Shown: piece by piece, positions 36,968-46,803 of the stretch | How positions within the stretch are numbered: the first letter of the stretch is position 1 | How the letters are laid out: the number at the start of each line of letters is the position of its first letter | From: Pseudomonas sp. Q1-7 | GTDB taxonomy: Bacteria > Pseudomonadota > Gammaproteobacteria > Pseudomonadales > Pseudomonadaceae | Direction: 5' to 3' | Assembly (NCBI RefSeq): GCF_028010285.1 | Contig: NZ_CP116304.1 | Coordinates: forward strand, 509,501-573,500 | DNA: 64,000 nt | The notes under the pieces: model-generated | Seen by the model: only the letters and a program-made list of their open reading frames with translations | Database searches by the model: none | What the model was told of the DNA's origin: nothing | Translations under genes and position numbers: made by a program

Positions 36968-37233
36968 CTCGCACCTCCTCGCGCCTCGGATAGGGCTCGG
37001 CGATAGAGCACGACCATCTCATCGAGCAGATCCAGAGCTGAGTAAGCAGCGATACGCACGCGCAGATCTTCCGGCTGCAGCCCGTCTGGCTCTGCCAGTT
37101 GATCCAGCAGATTACCAAGCATGACACCGCGAAGTTCAGCTGCTGCTTCGGAGGGTAGGGGAGAGCGTTCGGATTCATGCAGCGGGCTTCGCTGCAGTGG
37201 AAAAGGTACGACGCAGGATTCGAACTCAGCCAT
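36964..37233 (-). CDS. Small conserved island protein of unknown function
   Basis: An 89-residue helical, acidic protein (MAEFESCVVPFPLQ, then GNLLDQLAEPDGLQPEDLRV and LLDEMVVLYRRAL). ATG 37233 is preferred over 37278 because a 28-codon leader frame ends over this start codon, indicating coupled translation. It forms a chain with the QslA-like gene downstream and lies behind the structured RNA copy 2. Confidence 0.62.
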   Translation of the reverse strand: MAEFESCVVPFPLQRSPLHESERSPLPSEAAAELRGVMLGNLLDQLAEPDGLQPEDLRVRIAAYSALDLLDEMVVLYRRALSEARGGAR

Positions 37234-37312
37234 GGCGCACCTCAAGGTCAGAGGTGTGCAGCAGCACCAGAAGCCCAAGGCGGAGCTCTCGGGTAAAAAG
37301 GGGGTAGCGCAT
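37226..37312 (-). CDS. Leader ORF, 28 residues, coupled to the next gene
   Basis: Reads MRYPLFTRELRLGLLVLLHT and eight more residues, with AAGGAAA just before the ATG. Its stop TGA lies across the start of the 89-residue gene (ATG at 37233). A short frame overlapping the next start, downstream of a C4-like RNA, recalls the icd-ant arrangement of phage P1. Confidence 0.5.
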   Translation of the reverse strand: MRYPLFTRELRLGLLVLLHTSDLEVRHG

Positions 37313-37342
37313 TTTCCTTATGCTCCTCGGTTTGATTAAGGA

Positions 37343-37449
37343 GCTGCCACCCACCGTTCTGACGCAGTATGGTGGCAGACCGTACGGGGGTCAGAAACCG
37401 GTAACCGAGGGAACCGGCCAGGCAAAAGCCTGCCCCGCACGGCCTGCCA
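37343..37449 (-). ncRNA. C4-antisense-RNA-like structured element (copy 2, inside the island)
   Basis: Same architecture as 14692-14800: CTGCCACC (37344) with GGTGGCAG (37371), or GGCAGACCGT (37374) with ACGGCCTGCC (37439), CGGGG with CCCCG inside, and a CAGGC-AAAA-GCCTG hairpin. Base changes relative to copy 1 preserve the stems. On the minus strand it precedes the 28-codon leader by about 30 nt. Confidence 0.55.
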
Positions 37450-37712
37450 TAGAAAAGCGATAGCAAACACTGGAGTATTTGCCGCTTCGCCATGACGCAA
37501 CCGCGCCCTCGATTAATCGGGTTCTGACGCCCGGTCGTGGGATTTACCACGACGGGCGCACTCTAGCCCGAGGGTTTCACGATGGCAACCAACTGTGGCG
37601 TAGGGGATATTTGTGAGGGGCTAAGTGCGGGCTTAGGCGATTCAGTGAGCTTCCGTCGGCGCACATTGCAAATCGAGACGAGAAACTGGTCGTCAGGTGC
37701 CTCGCAGCCGGT

Positions 37713-38504
37713 TTAGCCGCAGTCTTTGGCGATTTGGTGGTCGGTGGGGCACCACCTACTGTTCACGGACGAAGTGACTAGACGGCGACTAAAGGTCTTC
37801 TGGGCAATGCGCTGAGCGTCTTCCGTCGAGATTCCGCCTTGAGTCAGGCGTTTCACATAGTCCGCTTCCGACAGCGCTGGTGCATTCTGTGGACGCATGT
37901 GGCTCCCTGTCCGGCGAATGACAGCTCTCAACCAGCGCGATGGGGAAGTACGGATGGCTCCCTTGACCAGCGCGTTCAAAAGCTGGGAAGTGATCGCTTC
38001 CTGTTGATCAGCAGGAGCGGAGCTGATCAGCAGGGCGACCTGTTGACTCTCCGATGCACTCAGCCGCGTCAGTTTTGCCGTGCGGCTTACTGATGATTCA
38101 TTTGAGGGTTCATATGGTGGTTCTAGGGGTGACATAGCTATGTCACCCTCCCCCTGACATAGCTGTGTCACCCCGGGGGTGACAGTGGTGTCACCCACCC
38201 TGGCGATGTCATCGGCCGGGGGTGACAATTTGTCGGGGTAGGTCAAAGCGAGTGTGTAGCCGTTAGAAACCTGCCGGCCGCTGGCATCGAATCGAGCGTC
38301 CTTCTTGAGCAGACCGGCAGCCAGCAGGGTTTTGATAGTGCGTTGGACGGTGCGCTCCGAAGTGCTGCACTTCGCTGCAATCGTCTTCATCTTCGGCCAG
38401 CAGTAGCCGTGATCATCTGCGTTATCAGCGAGCGCCATGAGGACTAGCTTCGGCACAGGCGGGAGCGGCTGCTCCCATGCCCAGTTCATGGCTTTGATGC
38501 TCAT
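37713..38504 (-). CDS. Helix-turn-helix replication-type protein of the island
   Basis: A 263-residue protein starting MSIKAMNWAWEQPLPPVPKL. It carries the HTH_36-type region KMKTIAAKCSTSERTVQRTI, as in phage and island replication or control proteins. The C-terminus is hydrophilic. ATG 38504 lies 5 bp after the stop of the excisionase-like gene, so the two are one operon; the earlier in-frame ATG at 38582 would overlap that gene. A control or DNA-replication role is inferred. Confidence 0.72.
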   Translation of the reverse strand: MSIKAMNWAWEQPLPPVPKLVLMALADNADDHGYCWPKMKTIAAKCSTSERTVQRTIKTLLAAGLLKKDARFDASGRQVSNGYTLALTYPDKLSPPADDIARVGDTTVTPGVTQLCQGEGDIAMSPLEPPYEPSNESSVSRTAKLTRLSASESQQVALLISSAPADQQEAITSQLLNALVKGAIRTSPSRWLRAVIRRTGSHMRPQNAPALSEADYVKRLTQGGISTEDAQRIAQKTFSRRLVTSSVNSRWCPTDHQIAKDCG

Positions 38505-38509
38505 AGCTA

Positions 38510-38728
38510 TCAGGCTTCTTCGATGACGCGAGCGACTGCAGAGGTTTTGAAATAGATCCGTCGGCCGATCTTGACCTTGCACGGGCGTAGCTTCGCGGAC
38601 AGCTCGTTGTCGCCGCTCAGGGATATCCTCAGGCCGTTTTTACTGCGATGTAGCACCTCTGCGAGCTGCTCCAGGGAAAGCAGTGGTGAGCCTCCGTAGC
38701 GGTTCAGCAGGGTTTCTTCGACTGTCAT
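38510..38728 (-). CDS. Small DNA-binding protein, AlpA/excisionase-like
   Basis: A 72-residue protein: LSLEQLAEVLHRSKNGLRIS is a MerR/AlpA-type helix-turn-helix and PCKVKIGRRIYFKTSAVARV the wing with the typical GRRIYF. Such proteins direct integrase toward excision or activate island genes. AAGGAGT precedes the ATG. It is divergent from the 252-residue gene across a palindromic operator. Confidence 0.75.
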   Translation of the reverse strand: MTVEETLLNRYGGSPLLSLEQLAEVLHRSKNGLRISLSGDNELSAKLRPCKVKIGRRIYFKTSAVARVIEEA

Positions 38729-38801
38729 CTTGCGACTCCTTGTATGGCTTGCGATACACTGCGCTCATTACGCGAAAAAGGCGTAAGAGTCCTAAAAAAA
38801 T

Positions 38802-38830
38802 ACTAAATGTCCATATTTTAGACATTTAGT
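38802..38830. promoter_or_regulatory. Palindromic operator between divergent island genes
   Basis: ACTAAATGTC and GACATTTAGT are perfect reverse complements with a 9-bp A/T-rich spacer. They lie 25 bp before the plus-strand ATG at 38855 and 74 bp before the minus-strand ATG at 38728, so a bound repressor could act on both. Confidence 0.75.
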
Positions 38831-38854
38831 CCTTTTTATGATCGAAGGCTTACG

Positions 38855-39613
38855 ATGTCAAGCACGATTGAAGACCGCGTCATTCTGATTCTGAAGGAGC
38901 AGATGACTCCGGCTGACCTTGAGAGCCTGAAGGGGCACGAAGGGCCGTTCTCAGCGCTGCTCAGCCTGTGGAGTCAGCCGCCGTACGCTGGTCGCGGCTT
39001 CTGGGAAAAGCTCTCCCAGCTCACAGGCATTCCGTCTGCCCGGTGGCGTAGTGCGTTCTCGCGCAAGCAGAAACCGACCTCAGCCATGATCGAGTCGGTT
39101 GCCCACCTGTGGCCGAAATATGCGTTCTGGCTGGTTACTGGCGTGACCGATGCGGCCAATGGTCATGTGGCGCCATTAACGGCGCTGACCTTCCCTGAGT
39201 TTCTTCATGCGGAGCAGCCTGGTGCTGATGCGTATTTCAGCAAGGCCATTGCCCTGGCAAAGCGACTGTATGAAGAGGGTGAGGTCGATCTGGAGAGCGA
39301 TGAAGCGCGTCTTGCGGCAGTTGAGAGGACGCTTCCCTTTTCGCATTGGGTTGGGAGTGATCTGGTTGACGTGGCTTATCGACTGGCGGCCAGCGATGAG
39401 TACCAGGAGCTTGTCAGGGCTTGGGAGGGCCGAGAAGAGTCTCGTGCTGAGTATGTTGGTCGGGTTCTAGGCACTGATCGCCCGTGGGAGCGGCAGTTGG
39501 AAGAGAGGAAATCTCTAGGCCTCACGTCGGCCCCAGTATACGGACAAGACCCTCGCGTCACGCACCAGAGCAGCTGGGATCTTTTCTACAAGCCAGACAA
39601 CGACGATGCCTGA
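38855..39613 (+). CDS. Putative island regulator of unknown family
   Basis: A 252-residue protein. Residues about 47-90 (FWEKLSQLTGIPSARWRSAF, then TSAMIESVAHLWPKYAFWLV) look like a lambda-repressor-type helix-turn-helix as found in phage regulators. The remainder is helical without known motifs. The palindrome 25 bp upstream of its start suggests it is a repressor acting on itself and on the divergent excisionase-like operon. GAAGG precedes the start codon. Confidence 0.65.
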   Translation: MSSTIEDRVILILKEQMTPADLESLKGHEGPFSALLSLWSQPPYAGRGFWEKLSQLTGIPSARWRSAFSRKQKPTSAMIESVAHLWPKYAFWLVTGVTDAANGHVAPLTALTFPEFLHAEQPGADAYFSKAIALAKRLYEEGEVDLESDEARLAAVERTLPFSHWVGSDLVDVAYRLAASDEYQELVRAWEGREESRAEYVGRVLGTDRPWERQLEERKSLGLTSAPVYGQDPRVTHQSSWDLFYKPDNDDA

Positions 39614-39691
39614 AGGCTGGTGACTGGAGCTGGGGCAGTTTCATGCTCTCAATGAGGTCGCTGAAAAACGCCCCGACTGCGTGGTTTTTGA

Positions 39692-40786
39692 TCAGTTGTC
39701 AGAAGTTTGCTTACTGCGCCTGGTCGTTTTCCTCTCCAGCTTATCCAGCTTGCTGACAAGGTCCTCAGCGCGCAGGTGCGTGTAGCGCTTGAGCATCTGC
39801 ATCGACTTGTGGCCGCTGATGGCCGAGACCTCCTGATCGGATAGGCCACCTTCGACCAGTCGGCTGACCGCCTCATGACGTAGATCGTGGAAGCGCAGAT
39901 CGGGCATTCCAAGCTTCTTCTTCAGCAGTCCCCAGGTTTTGGTGAAGGCATAGGGGCGACGTTTATCGTCCTTACCTGGTTCACCGAAGAACACCAGATT
40001 GCAGTCTTTGGGGCGAACAGGGTTCTCCAAGGCGGCCCTGAATGTTTCGGTTGCCAGCTTGGTAAGGGGAACGGTGCGAGCACTGTCGTTCTTGGTGTCT
40101 GCGAGCCGCACCACGCGCTTTTTCAGGTCTACCTGATGGCAACGTAGGCCGGTTATCTCCGACGACCTCATGCCCGTTTCCAAGGCGATTTGGACGATCC
40201 AGCCTAGCATGGGGTTGCTGTGGCTGTTCACCGCAGCGAGCAGACGCTTTTCTTCCTCGGCGGACAGTCGGCGGTCTCGACCGTCTCCAGGGCTCGGCTT
40301 GCGGATATTCAGCACCGGGTTGAAGGTAAGGCCCAGGCCCCATTCCTGAATAGCTACCGTGAAAAGGTGGCTGAGAAGGGCTAGCTCAAGCCGCACGGTA
40401 TTGTTGCTGGTGGGGAGGCCGCGCTTGCTCAGGGTGCCGAGCCTTGTGTCGCGGTACTTGGCGATGACTTCAGCGGAGAGGGCGGCCATGGAGTATTTGC
40501 CCAGGTGCTGGATCAGCTGCTTGGCTTTGGTGGCTTCGGCTTTGCGTGTAGTGGGCTTCTTGCTGGGCGTCACCTCGGACAGGTAGCGCTCTAGAGCTTT
40601 CTCCAGCGTCATGCGCTCGGAGCCGCTGCGCTGGATATACACGCCGCGCACCATTTCGTCTTCGGTGCGGCGTGCCCAGTCTTCGGCGTCGCGCTTGGTG
40701 CGGAAGGTTTTGGCGTTGGTCGGCCAGCCCGTTTTTCGGACTACGGCCTTCCATGTGCCGGCAGGGGTTTTGACGATTGTTGCCAT
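39692..40786 (-). CDS. int: Tyrosine-type site-specific integrase of the island
   Basis: A 364-residue tyrosine recombinase. It has an N-terminal arm-binding domain (WKAVVRKTGWPTNAKTFRTK), a SAM-like core-binding domain near 60-150 and a catalytic domain with Arg in ETGMRSSEITGL, HDLRHEAVSRL, SGHKS and the nucleophile in MLKRYTHLRAED. It ends about 130 bp from the tRNA gene and reads away from it, the usual layout for islands using a tRNA 3' end. It is complete. Confidence 0.95.
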   Translation of the reverse strand: MATIVKTPAGTWKAVVRKTGWPTNAKTFRTKRDAEDWARRTEDEMVRGVYIQRSGSERMTLEKALERYLSEVTPSKKPTTRKAEATKAKQLIQHLGKYSMAALSAEVIAKYRDTRLGTLSKRGLPTSNNTVRLELALLSHLFTVAIQEWGLGLTFNPVLNIRKPSPGDGRDRRLSAEEEKRLLAAVNSHSNPMLGWIVQIALETGMRSSEITGLRCHQVDLKKRVVRLADTKNDSARTVPLTKLATETFRAALENPVRPKDCNLVFFGEPGKDDKRRPYAFTKTWGLLKKKLGMPDLRFHDLRHEAVSRLVEGGLSDQEVSAISGHKSMQMLKRYTHLRAEDLVSKLDKLERKTTRRSKQTSDN

Positions 40787-40885
40787 CAGATAAGGACTCC
40801 AAAGGCAGACTGGCTAACCAGTACTGTACCGATTTTGTACCTTTGGACCATGGGCTGATCCAGATGCCACAACCCTGAAAAGCTT

Positions 40886-40908
40886 AAAGCCGCGCAGTGC
40901 GCGGCTTT
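40886..40908 (-). terminator. Terminator downstream of tRNA(CAU), island-derived copy
   Basis: AAAGCCGCGCA and TGCGCGGCTTT around a single G, 5 bp beyond the tRNA CCA end. It is nearly the same as the chromosomal hairpin at 15590-15614. It lies on the island side of the junction, so the island brings a replacement for the terminator it displaced. Confidence 0.85.
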
Positions 40909-40913
40909 GAAGG

Positions 40914-40990
40914 TGGTGGGCCCACACGGACTCGAACCGTGGACCAAAGGATTATGAGTCCTCTGCTCTAACCGACTGAGCTATAGGCCC
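40914..40990 (-). tRNA. tRNA with CAU anticodon (Met or lysidine-modified Ile2)
   Basis: The minus strand folds as a 77-nt tRNA: acceptor GGGCCTA with TGGGCCC, D arm GCTCAGTCGGTTAGAGC, anticodon loop CTCATAA, T arm with GGTTCGAGTCC and an encoded CCA. The CAU anticodon could be elongator Met or Ile2 (lysidine); identity cannot be decided by eye. Its 3' 46 nt (40914-40959) form attR of the genomic island; the gene is intact. Confidence 0.95.
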
Positions 40991-41005
40991 CAGAAGGCCG
41001 GCGGA

Positions 41006-44000
41006 TTATACAGGCGCCTTTTGTTGGGCGCCAACCGCGGGCAGGGGGCTGAGGAATTTTCGCTCGAAGGTGTCGGCGGGCAGGGGTGAGCTGACGATAA
41101 AGCCTTGAATCTGCTCGCATCCTTCGGCGGCCAGGAAGTATTCCTGAGCCTTGGTTTCGACGCCTTCGGCGATCACCGTGAGTTGCAGGCTACGGCCGAG
41201 GGCGATGATGGCGCGGCTGATGGCGGCGTCGTTGGGGTCGTCGGGCAGGCCCTGGACGAAGGACTTGTCGATCTTCAGCACGTCCAGCGGCAGGCGTTTG
41301 AGGTAGCTGAGGGAGGAGTAGCCGGTGCCGAAGTCGTCGATGGCCAGTTGCACGCCAAGGGCCTTGAGGCTGTGCAGTACGCAGAGCGCGTCTTCGGCCT
41401 GGCTCATGATGAAGCCTTCAGTGATTTCCAGCTGCAGGCGCTGGGGCTCCAGGCCAAGGTCCCGGAGCAGGCGTTGTAGGCGTTCCACCACGTGCGGTTG
41501 GCGCAGTTGGGCGCCGGCCAGGTTCACCGAGAGAGGGCCGAAGGGGGCGTGGCCTTCCTGCCAGCGCTGCATTTGCCGGCAGGCGTGTTCCAGCACCCAA
41601 TCGCCGAGGGGGAGGATGAGCCCGGTCTCTTCGGCCAGTGGGATGAAGCGCTCCGGGGGGATTTCGCCGAGCCGTGGGTGAACCCAGCGCACCAGGGCTT
41701 CGGCGCCCACCAGGGTCTGTTGCGGCAGGCTGAGCTTGGGCTGGTAGCTCAGGGACAGTTCGTTGCGTTCCAGGGCGCGGCGCAGTTCGGTTTCCAGGGC
41801 CATGCGCTCGGTGGCCTGGCTGGTCAGGTCGTGGGTGTAGAACTCGAGGCGATTCCGGCCGCGCGCCTTGGCCCGGTACATGGCGGCGTCGGCGTTCTTC
41901 ACCAGGGTGGCGACGTCCTGGCCATGTTCCGGGAACAGGCTGATGCCGATGCTGGCGCTCATGAAGAACTCGTGCGAGTCGGCGCGGAAGGGGGCTGCGA
42001 AGCAGGTCAGCAGCTTGTTGGCCACGGCTTGGGCATCGCTGGCGCTGTGCAGGCCGGGCAGCAGGATGATGAATTCGTCGCCGCCCAGTCGGGCCACGGT
42101 GTCGATGTCGCGCAGCTGTTCGCGCAGGCGGCTGGCGATGCCTTTGAGCAGCAGGTCGCCCACCGGGTGGCCGAGGCTGTCGTTGATGTGCTTGAAGCGG
42201 TCGAGGTCGATGAACAGGACGGCGCCGTGATGGTTGTCCTGGGTGGCGTCGGCCAGGGCCAGTTCCAGGCGGTTTTCGAACAGCAGGCGGTTGGGCAGCC
42301 CGGTGAGGGGGTCGTGGTGGGCCTGGTAGTCGAGGCGGGCCTGGGCGTGCTTGAGCGGCGAGATGTCGGCGAACACGCCGACATAGTGGGTGACTTGGTC
42401 GTGCCGGTCGCGCACGGCGCTGATGGTAAGCCACTCGGGGTAGGGATCGCCGTTCTTGCGGCGGTTCCAGATTTCGCCCTGCCAGTGCCCTTCGCGTTCC
42501 AACTGGTGCCACATGGCGGCATAGAAGGCGCTGTCGTGCTGGCCGGAGGCGAGCAGGCGCGGTGACTGGCCGAGTGCCTCGCTTTCGCTGTAACCGGTGA
42601 TTTCGCTGAAGGCACGGTTGACGGCGGTGATGCGTTGTTCGGTGTCGGTAATCATTACGCCTTCGGCGGTGCTTTCGAACACGGTGGCCGCCTGGCGCAG
42701 TTTTTCCTGCATCTGCTGGCGTTCGGTGACATCGCGGGCGATGGTCAGCATGCAGGGTTCGCCGCCGATGGGGATCGGCTGGGCGGAGAGTTCGCAGATG
42801 CGCACTTGTCCGCTCTTGGTGCGGACGGCGGTGGTGAAGTGGTGCAGGCTGCCCTGGTCGCGGATCAGCTCGATCATGTGCCGGCGATCGGCCGGGTTGG
42901 CCCACAGGCCGAGGTCGAGGGTGGAGCGGGCGGCGATTTCCTGCTGGCTGTAGCCGGTGATGCGGCTGAAGCCCTCGTTGGCTTCCAGCAGCAGGCCGTC
43001 GCTGATGCGGGTGATGAGCAGGCCGTCGGGGGAGGCGTGGAAGGCCCGGGCGAACTTTTCTTCGGACACCTGCAGCAGTTGCTGGGTCTGCTTGACCAGG
43101 GTGACGTCGCGGACCACCACGACCAGCGCCGGAGTGTCGTCCAGGTCGATACTCTGGGCGGAGATGAGGCCCGTGAAGATTTCGCCGTTGGCGCGGCGGA
43201 AGGGCATTTCCAGGTTGTGCAGCGGGTTGCCTTGTTGCAGCCGTTGGAGGAGTTTCGGGCCGATACCGGGCGTGCCCCAGATGTCGAGCTCGGTGGCGGT
43301 GCGGCCGAGGGCCACATCGGCCGTGATGCCGATCTGCTGCTCGAAGGTGTGGTTGACCGCCAGCAGGCTGCCATCGGCGCGGCGGGCGATGACGATGATG
43401 TCCGGGCAGTTGTGGAAGACCGAGGCGAATTTCTCTTCGGACAGGCGCAGGGCCTGCTCGGTCTGTTTGGCCTCGGTGATGTCGATCATAAGGCCGCGCA
43501 TCATCTGGGTCTCGCCGTGTGGCACGAGGGTGATGATGTCGCGCACCCAGAGCGCCCGGCCATCGGCCGCGATCATCCGGTAGTCGAGGCTGTGGTCGCG
43601 GCCGGCGGCGGTTTCCGCTTCGCAGAAGGCGCTGGCCCAGATGACGTCGTCGGGGTGCAGCGTGCGCTTCCAGAAGCCGGGTTCCAGCCAGTCGTTGAGG
43701 GGATAGCCGAGCAGGCGTTCGGCGTGGGGGGAGACATAGGTGAAGCAGTAGTCCTCGATGCGCATTTCCCAGGCGATGGCGTTGAGGCTTTCCACCATGC
43801 CGCGGTAGTGCTGTTCGCTGCTGCGCAGCTCTTCCTGCAGGGCAACGCGGCTGGCCATTTCGTTGCTCAGGCGGCGGTTGATGCGAATGACGACGGTCAG
43901 CACTCCGGCCACCAGCAGCAGCGCGGGCAGGCCATAGAGCAGGACGGGCTTCCAATCGGGGCGCCGATAGAGGGCGCCGCCTACCCAGCGTTCCTGAATG

Positions 44001-44755
44001 GCGTCGGCTTCTGCGGGGGTGATGTCGGCGAAGACCTTGTCGAGGATGCCGGCCAGGATCGGCTGATCCTTCGGCGTCGCCATTGCCAGTTGGTAGCGGT
44101 AGGGCGTTTCACCGCTGATGCTGACGCCGTCGAGTTTGAGCTGGCGCAGGCTCCAGACGCTGGAGGCGAGGTCGCCGACGAAGGCATCCACCTGGCCGGT
44201 GGCCAGGGCCTGGAGGGCGGCGGCGACGGAAGGGTAGGTCTGCAGGCTCAGGTCGGGGTGCCGGCTGCGCAGCAGTTCGTGGGGCGCGTAGTCGGTGACC
44301 ACGCTGACGCGCAGGCCATAGAGGGCCTTGATGTTGCCGGGCTGCGGGCCGTGGGTCTGGGACAGGATGACGATGGGGAAGTCGAGGTAGGGGCGGGTGA
44401 AGTTCAGGTACTGCTGGCGCTCCGGGGTGGACATGACGCCGGGCAGCAGGTCCAGGTCGCCCGCGCGGGCTTGTTGCAGGACTTCGCTCCAACTGCTGGG
44501 TTCGACGGGGGTGAGTTTTACGCCCAGCCGCTGGCGCACCTGTTCGATGTAGTCGGCGGCCAGGCCCTGGTGCCGGCCCTGCTCGTCACGAAATTCGAAG
44601 GGCGGCCAGGAGGCGTCGATACCGAGGCGCAATTCGTTGTGCCGTTCGAGCCAGGCCTGTTCTTCCGGGGTGAGCGTCAGGGCGCCGGCCGGAAAGACCC
44701 AGAGTGCCAGCCAGAGCATCAGTAGGGCCCGCGCTCGCGCCATTGGCGGCCTCAC
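41006..44755 (-). CDS. rmcA: RmcA-type c-di-GMP enzyme (periplasmic binding domain, PAS repeats, GGDEF, EAL)
   Basis: A 1249-residue inner-membrane sensor. It has a signal sequence and a bacterial extracellular solute-binding domain ([20 protein letters not shown]), a membrane helix near 275-292 ([20 protein letters not shown]), four PAS domains, a GGDEF domain with intact [13 protein letters not shown] and an EAL domain with [11 protein letters not shown] and [15 protein letters not shown]. Both cyclase and phosphodiesterase sites look intact. It corresponds in position and layout to P. aeruginosa PA0575 (RmcA), which adjusts c-di-GMP to redox state and affects colony wrinkling. It is next to the tRNA used by the island. 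Confidence 0.92.
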   Translation of the reverse strand: MRPPMARARALLMLWLALWVFPAGALTLTPEEQAWLERHNELRLGIDASWPPFEFRDEQGRHQGLAADYIEQVRQRLGVKLTPVEPSSWSEVLQQARAGDLDLLPGVMSTPERQQYLNFTRPYLDFPIVILSQTHGPQPGNIKALYGLRVSVVTDYAPHELLRSRHPDLSLQTYPSVAAALQALATGQVDAFVGDLASSVWSLRQLKLDGVSISGETPYRYQLAMATPKDQPILAGILDKVFADITPAEADAIQERWVGGALYRRPDWKPVLLYGLPALLLVAGVLTVVIRINRRLSNEMASRVALQEELRSSEQHYRGMVESLNAIAWEMRIEDYCFTYVSPHAERLLGYPLNDWLEPGFWKRTLHPDDVIWASAFCEAETAAGRDHSLDYRMIAADGRALWVRDIITLVPHGETQMMRGLMIDITEAKQTEQALRLSEEKFASVFHNCPDIIVIARRADGSLLAVNHTFEQQIGITADVALGRTATELDIWGTPGIGPKLLQRLQQGNPLHNLEMPFRRANGEIFTGLISAQSIDLDDTPALVVVVRDVTLVKQTQQLLQVSEEKFARAFHASPDGLLITRISDGLLLEANEGFSRITGYSQQEIAARSTLDLGLWANPADRRHMIELIRDQGSLHHFTTAVRTKSGQVRICELSAQPIPIGGEPCMLTIARDVTERQQMQEKLRQAATVFESTAEGVMITDTEQRITAVNRAFSEITGYSESEALGQSPRLLASGQHDSAFYAAMWHQLEREGHWQGEIWNRRKNGDPYPEWLTISAVRDRHDQVTHYVGVFADISPLKHAQARLDYQAHHDPLTGLPNRLLFENRLELALADATQDNHHGAVLFIDLDRFKHINDSLGHPVGDLLLKGIASRLREQLRDIDTVARLGGDEFIILLPGLHSASDAQAVANKLLTCFAAPFRADSHEFFMSASIGISLFPEHGQDVATLVKNADAAMYRAKARGRNRLEFYTHDLTSQATERMALETELRRALERNELSLSYQPKLSLPQQTLVGAEALVRWVHPRLGEIPPERFIPLAEETGLILPLGDWVLEHACRQMQRWQEGHAPFGPLSVNLAGAQLRQPHVVERLQRLLRDLGLEPQRLQLEITEGFIMSQAEDALCVLHSLKALGVQLAIDDFGTGYSSLSYLKRLPLDVLKIDKSFVQGLPDDPNDAAISRAIIALGRSLQLTVIAEGVETKAQEYFLAAEGCEQIQGFIVSSPLPADTFERKFLSPLPAVGAQQKAPV

Positions 44756-44851
44756 ACCATGAAGAAATGTAGACCGAAGTGTAGACGTGGCCGCTTGCCA
44801 TCTGGAAGTGGCCGGCTCAAGGTCGCGGCTGTCGTGGGTGTGGAAAAGAAA

Positions 44852-44873
44852 AACCCCCGGCTGGCCGGGGGTT
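44852..44873 (-). terminator. Rho-independent terminator of rpoD
   Basis: AACCCCCGGC and GCCGGGGGTT around TG, followed on the minus strand by a T-rich run (TTTTTCTTTT). It lies about 10 bp beyond the rpoD stop. Confidence 0.93.
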
Positions 44874-44883
44874 TTGCTATCGC

Positions 44884-46737
<1,854 letters not shown>

Positions 46738-46803
46738 AGCACCCTATCCACTTAGGTCTTGGCGGGCTGAAAACAAGCCGAGGATTATACCTGATCCGGG
46801 GCC

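Larger units (their letters stand above)
15619..40959. mobile_element. Integrated genomic island of about 25.3 kb, defence-rich
   Basis: The element is bounded by the tRNA 3'-end duplication. It has a tyrosine integrase next to the intact tRNA, an excisionase-like small DNA-binding gene and a replication-type HTH gene at the integrase end. Base composition is visibly lower in GC and more variable than in the flanking genes. Cargo from left to right: RADAR pair, NERD protein, Fic protein, IS3 element, broken Shedu-like gene, unknown three-gene cassette, STAND-like NTPase, nuclease-like protein. No conjugation or virion genes are seen, so it is probably mobilised by a helper or immobile. Right of it the chromosome continues with rmcA. 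Confidence 0.9.

Noticed and set aside
37248-37550. 100-codon minus-strand frame over the structured RNA
   Set aside because: It reads through conserved stems whose changes preserve pairing instead of codons, so RNA structure explains it better.
41418-43955. Minus-strand frame of 845 codons inside rmcA
   Set aside because: Out-of-frame reading of the same strand; almost only Pro, Arg and His, typical of a GC-rich shadow.
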